Shown: one piece after another, positions 58,803 through 64,000 of the stretch
Layout of the letters: every line of letters begins with the position of its first letter
Position numbering within the stretch: position 1 is the stretch's first letter
NCBI GenBank assembly: GCA_902729315.2
Contig: LR746267.1
Span: 8,186,424 to 8,250,423, forward strand
Length of the DNA: 64,000 nt
Source of the DNA: Spirodela intermedia
Lineage: Eukaryota; Streptophyta; Magnoliopsida; Alismatales; Araceae
Direction: 5' to 3'
The notes under the pieces: generated by a model
Databases searched by the model: none
Seen by the model: only the letters and a program-made list of their open reading frames with translations
What the model was told of the DNA's origin: nothing
Program-made: the position numbers and the translations under genes

Positions 58803-60688
58803 GACGGTCATGTGCATCCAAGCTCAGGAAGATTGTCGGAAGACCGACCTAGCAAAGTCAAATATGTCTTCTATTTAGGCTTTGCGCGGCAAATCAAATG
58901 GGGAACCGCCCCCCCCCCACTTGTAGCGGAGAATACCCACTCAACGTGAAAAAGTCTGTTTTGCTCTCCCTAGGCTTGCACACTATCCTTGATTTTTTTC
59001 ATCGAAGTTTAATCATTACGAGCATATAGTTGAAATAGTCAGGTTTGATGCAAGATAAGGAATGTCGTGCCTTTCTCATGTGGGGCCTTTGTGGTTCGGC
59101 TCTGTTCGGACAATCCAACAACCGCGACGTTTCAAATGGAGACCGGTTCTGGGAAGCTGGCATACAGCTTGCAGGCCACCAAATGTCTTTTGCTTTTAGT
59201 ACGGCAGAAGCCTTTCTTGACTTGAGAGTAAAATAAAGTGTCCCGCGTTTATACTAGCGCAACGGCTCCCGCGCATAAATCGTACAGTAGAGGATGATGA
59301 CCAAGTGGGCCCCGTGCGTCGAATATAACCGTAGTCTCTTCCCGTCTGCATTCAGACGGCAAGATAATTGGCATCTGGCCCAGGCCAAATCTGACTTCGT
59401 AGGCTGAGTTAGACGTCCGGGCTCAGGCAGAGTCCACGGCTCCAAAATATACCTATTTCCCGTCCATAAAAGAACGTCCCAGCTTATGCTTTTCGCTGGA
59501 TGTGACCCAAATACAAGGAAATGATTCATTCTAGAAACGTGAAAAAAGAGATCCGAAACATGATCCGATCTGGCATGCGGTCATAGCCTTTGGATGTTCA
59601 AGCACTACAATTTATTAAAATGAAATTCTATGATTGCACGTCAATCTATGATTTTTTTGAAATTTGAGTACACTTTTCAATTCAATTTAGTGGCTGTTAT
59701 TTGTTTTTAAAAGTTACCAAGTTTCAAGGAATTTGATTATTAAGACCAAAATTGGACTTATTATTTCCGAATCTGATTTCAAATGGCAAATCATGTCCCC
59801 TAACAAAAAGTAAGGAAATAAATCTACTAGCTTGATTGACCATGCTGAGTATATTAAAGGTTGCCACTAAAGAAGGAAAACATAGGATGATTTATATAAA
59901 GTCTATTTCAAGTAGCATTTTCCCTCTATGATACTATTTTGGAATCACTACAATTATGTTGCTTAATTAATCTGAATGGATCATTTTGCAACATTACATT
60001 GGGTCATGTAAAATTTAGGAAGCTAGTGAAGCTCTAATTTCATTTAGGGTAAAAAGAAGACTAGGCCTTCAATGATCTACCCCTAGTCAAGTAAGAATAA
60101 AAATGTGCAGATGAATTATCAGGGATGTGCTTCTAGAAGAGGACATTAGCATGACTGAATGAATTTAAATGTATGAAAGTTTTCTTTCCCAGGTTTTAGT
60201 TGATAATTTTCTAAGATATGAACATGTGTTTCTTCATCACTTTCTATTAATACGGAAGTTAGAATCCTCATTAAACTATCATAGATATTTAGGTTTTATC
60301 TTAGACCTTTCTAGATACATATTTTGTGAAGACAAATGATTTGTGAAGGCATACTTTTCTTAAAGGACTCAACTGCAATAATTGGAATCTATATTACTAA
60401 CACTACATATGATTAAACACTGCCATTGAATAAATACATCTCACTCATCCTTCCACTCTAATTTTTCTCTTAGGGCAACAGAATGATTATGGCATCTAGA
60501 GAATTGCCCATGTGAACTGATTCTATTATTTAGTAATGAAGACAAGAAATTACTAAACATTTACTTTCTAGATGTTGATAATGCATCATACAGGATTTAT
60601 TGCCATCATAATTAAGAAATAAAGATCATGAGTTCCCTTAAAATTAACTTTTATTTAATTCTATGGAAAATTTACTTACTCTTGGAAG

Positions 60689-63600
60689 TGTGATACTATA
60701 ATCATATTGAGTCATATTGATTATTATGTTTATATCCTTTTTATTTTGTATCTTTGTCCTTCTTTGTTTGCATGTGTATAAGATCTAGTTTGACATAATG
60801 AAACTTGATTAACTAGATCTGATCTTCTCAGTCTAATTTAGTGTAAATATGTGTATTTAGTTTCTCATTAAATAACATATTTTATTTTGCCTTTTTCTTT
60901 CTCTCACCTCTATTGCGAGCCAACTTCTCTCATCACCATGAGGACCTCCTTGGATGACCAACAATCACAACAACTTTGACATGGCATTAGAGAAACTCAT
61001 GTGAGATCATTCTAACCTGTTATGACTTCTCAAAGTTTCCTTTTGCCATCTTACAACCTCCTAGTCAATTGCATTGATTTGATCTGCCTTTGTTCAATTG
61101 AGTTTACCAATTTCTTTCTCTATTATTCACAAGATATTTTTTGTTATTTAAGGCTATCCTCAACCCCTGTACCTCTTCTCACCAGTCTATAGGTGAGAAA
61201 ACTTACTGATCCATCATGAGAAGATGCATTTATATTTTTCCATCAAAATGACCTTACTTGTTTCTAGTTGGCCACATATCTCTTTAAGAGAGCTGCAATA
61301 CAACAATACATGACCAAGAAAAGAATTTTTAATCTCGAAAATAATCAACATGGCATCTTTGTTATCAGTTTCTTCCAAAACACTCTCAAATATATTTAGA
61401 GCTATTAGATATTTCAAAAAAAAAAACTAAGTTGAATGAAATCAATTTATTGTAGTTGAGTTGATTTACTAAAGTTATTTTTACAAGTAGAAGAAAATTC
61501 AATTAGTAATTTGGCCTAGCACTTGAATCAATAGATCATCAACTTAAGATTTGGACAGATGAACATTTAACTATTAGAAAATGACTTTAGAATATTATGA
61601 TCCAAAAGTCAATGATGTTATTTGTCTCTTCTTGTAATTGAAGATATTTAATGAAGAAAAAATAAGGTTTTTTTCAGAAAATCACGATTTGAGCTCAGAT
61701 CTATCAAGTCACTAAAAAGACAATGGTCATAACACAAGGAAACAAATCACTAATAGTATGAAAAATGAGTTAGACTCATTTTGGTAGAAAAATGATAAAA
61801 TTAAATCTATCACAAAAAACAATCTTGAGGATATATTTTACTTCAAATAATATATTCAGATATACAAAATTTATAAAAATTTTAAGTTCAATAGTGAATA
61901 TGGTCATTGTTACAACCCAAATTTTGAGAAAAGAAATGACTCCAGATTTTGAAGCAGTAATAATTCTGATTGTAGGAAATGAAGAGAATTAAGGGAGACT
62001 TTTCTAGAGCCATAAGATTTTAACAATTTGGTAGTAGTAATTAAACATAAGGAAGGTAAAGGTCCACTTCAACAACAAGCTATGAATAAAGACAAGAAGC
62101 ATTAAAAAATAATAAAATGTGAGAAATAATTAAGTTACCACATGAAAAAAATAATTTAACTGTAAATAGATATATATTGTTAAGTAAAATGTCAATTGAA
62201 TGATAAAAAGATATAAAAACAGATGAATAGCTAAGGGTTATACCCAAACTTATGAGACATATTCTTTATAGATATTTACTCTATTTATAAAACTAGATAC
62301 CATTAGAATCTTATTTTTGATATGTTAGCAATGATGACTAGGAGATACAACAATGTAATGTAATTAATATACTTTTACATGAATAACTTGATAAAGAAAA
62401 CTATATGAATCTTCCTCAAAGATATCCAACCAATGCTAAGATAGATGTACAGTGTAAGTCAAACAAAACCTTATATAGACTAAAACAATCACCAAGAACT
62501 CAATTTGAGAGATTCGTAGAGATTATATGAGACATCAATTATATACCTAGTAATAGAGCTTAGACGTTTTTCATTACATATTAAATCATCAAGAGGAACT
62601 ATAGCTCAACTAGTTTATGTAGACGAGATAGTAATGATAAAAATTGGTGAGAGAGAAATAAAAATATTAATTAATCACTAAATAAATTCAATATTAAGAT
62701 GTTGAGAAAATTAAAATATTTTACTAATATTGAAATGGGTAACTCAAAATATGAAATATTTATTCCTTAACAAGAGTAAATTACTCATCTTCTAAAAGAT
62801 AGTAGAAAATTAGGTTGTAAGCTCAAAATACTCCTATAAATTTGAATCATAAACTTGTAAATACAAAAGAAAGTTGTCATGTAGACAGAATGATATATCA
62901 ACATCTTGAGAGAAGGTTGATTTGCTTTTCTCACACTAGATATTGCCTATTCAATGGGTATCCTTTGTCTACTCATGTTTGACACGAGTGAAGTTCATGT
63001 CTTAACAATCAATAAAGCTTTAGAATACTTAAATAAGACTATAAGGTTTTTATTTAAGAATAATAATAATATAGATGTAAACAATTATATTAGTATTAAC
63101 TATAGAAGTTCAATTGCTAACGGAAAATCAACTTATTTTTACTAAATCTTTGGAGACAACCTAATAACATAAAGGAGCAAGAAGTAACTAGTGGTGGCCA
63201 AATTCAATATGGAATCAGAATTTAGAGTCTTGCCCCAAGAGATATGTCTGGCCATATAAGTTAAAGATATCTTAGAAGACTTCATAATTAAATAACATGA
63301 TCTAATGAGACTATATTGTAGCAAAAAATCCATTAATATATTAAAATTAATAGGGACTTCATCAAGTAGTTTCATGGTGATATCATTTGCACACACTGTC
63401 TCAACTGAAGATTAATTGATACCTATTCTTACAAAAAAATTGAATGGATCAATATTTTAGAGGCTACAACTAAGTTAGGACTAGATGACATTCAGTCACT
63501 AACTTGAGATGAAATGGAGAGTGAGATATTATAATCATACAAGAGTCATTGTTGTCCTTTTATATTTTATAATTTTATCTTTCTTTATCTACAAGTATAT

Positions 63601-63800
63601 GAGATCTGGTTTGACACAAGTTAAAATCAATTAACTCGATATGATGCACTAGTTTTGGTTCAACATAAATAAATATATATATATATATATCTACTTTCAA
63701 ATGAGATATTTAATTTCACCTTTCCCTTTCTCTCTCATATCTCATGAACCAATGGCTCTCTCACTAATGGCAGTGCCGCTTCGGTAAACCCCTTCTGCAG
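60689..63800 (+). mobile_element. Decayed Ty1-copia retrotransposon with both LTRs
   Basis: The left LTR (about 60689-60960) and right LTR (about 63522-63800) share TATAATCAT near their starts, then ATGAGATCTGGTTTGACA-like and TCTTTCTCTC stretches. The plus strand between them holds pol remnants in several frames with many stops: L-K-Q-S-P-R-T-Q-F-E-R-F near 62480 (reverse transcriptase, cf. L-K-Q-S-P-R-A-W), L-K-Y-F near 62710 with E-M-G, D-I-A-Y-S-M-G near 62940, and R-S-K-K near 63170 (RNase H region). The primer site may survive, mutated, as TGGCATTAGAG near 60982. The element is old and cannot be active. Confidence 0.8.
63673..63690. repeat. AT dinucleotide run in the right LTR
   Basis: Nine AT units, absent from the left LTR, so they arose after insertion. 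Confidence 0.85.
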
Positions 63801-63956
63801 CCACGCTGAACATTCGCCTGTCTTGGCTGAGGACTGAAATTAGAAGATGATAGAGACGAGGACAATGACAGTTCAGAGGCTCGCTTGGTAACAAAAAGGT
63901 GATTCAATATATCTTTTGTCGTTCGTTAGTCTTACAAACGGCATGCTTATAAAAAA

Positions 63957-64000
63957 AATTATTCACCATAACATACAGATGTACAACACTTCCTCATCCC
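63957..64000. repeat. Start of a further block A at the window edge
   Basis: The last bases (TTATTCACCATAACATACAG and on) match the stretch at 2675-2715 and 17077-17110, which precedes the A-type inhibitor. In both complete A blocks an inhibitor exon follows within about 120 bp. Confidence 0.6.

Larger units (their letters stand above)
56930..60680. repeat. Duplicated block E, copy 5
   Basis: Matches E copies 1 and 2. It carries the inhibitor at 58218-58720, the conserved upstream stretch (59220-59460) and a tail that ends at about 60680, where the copia element begins. Confidence 0.8.

Noticed and set aside
1-64000. CRISPR array, bacterial operons, tRNA genes
   Set aside because: No regularly spaced short repeats, no ribosome-binding-site-linked gene runs, and no cloverleaf with a clear A and B box were noticed by eye.

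Overview
This window looks like nuclear DNA from a flowering plant. The evidence is low overall GC (my estimate), spliced genes with GT-AG introns, degenerate Ty1-copia retrotransposons with tRNA-Met primer sites, a solo LTR, TATA boxes of the plant TATAAAT type, and fragments of plant nuclear genes (a NUP155-like nucleoporin and a malectin-like/di-glucose-binding LRR protein). I see no bacterial operon structure. The species cannot be fixed from the sequence.

The dominant content is a complex tandem array of potato type I serine-protease inhibitor genes (MEROPS I13; WPELVG core, reactive loop, C-terminal P-x-I-G), all on the minus strand. I find eight loci that are intact as two-exon genes, of 69 or 73 codons. 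Each has a tiny first exon (16 or 28 nt), a phase-1 intron of 107-594 nt, and a second exon of exactly 194 nt. About twelve further copies are pseudogenes broken by frameshifts, stops, lost first exons or transposon-mediated deletion. The small first exons are easy to miss, and two intact genes (30917-31477 and 54300-54922) have no long open frame starting with ATG.

Layout: the inhibitor copies sit in several families of duplicated blocks of about 0.7-5 kb. The left part (1-20560) mixes blocks I call B (1-2060, 10640-12330, 15660-16350), A (2060-6350, 16350-20560) and C (8500-10640, 12980-15660). The right part is a repeated E-then-D pair: E at 20560-25660, 39880-44650, 45140-47600, 51700-52870 (tail only) and 56930-60680; D at 26870-30420, 44650-45140 (truncated), 47750-49525 and 52870-56650. 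A single divergent gene stands at 30917-31477. The stretch 31990-39880 is mostly non-array, AT-rich DNA. From 60689 to about 63800 lies a decayed copia element with both LTRs. A new A-type block begins in the last ~45 bases, so the array continues beyond the window.

Biologically, these encode small inhibitors without a visible signal peptide. They share one scaffold, but the predicted reactive-site (P1) residue differs between paralogues: Met three times in the E/gene-5 canonical or near-canonical context plus one more E copy, Ala once, Glu twice, Asp once. Two paralogues (27916-28731 and 54300-54922) have lost both members of the Cys pair present in the six others. This fits duplication followed by diversification of protease specificity, as expected for plant-pest or plant-pathogen conflict; that last point is inference.
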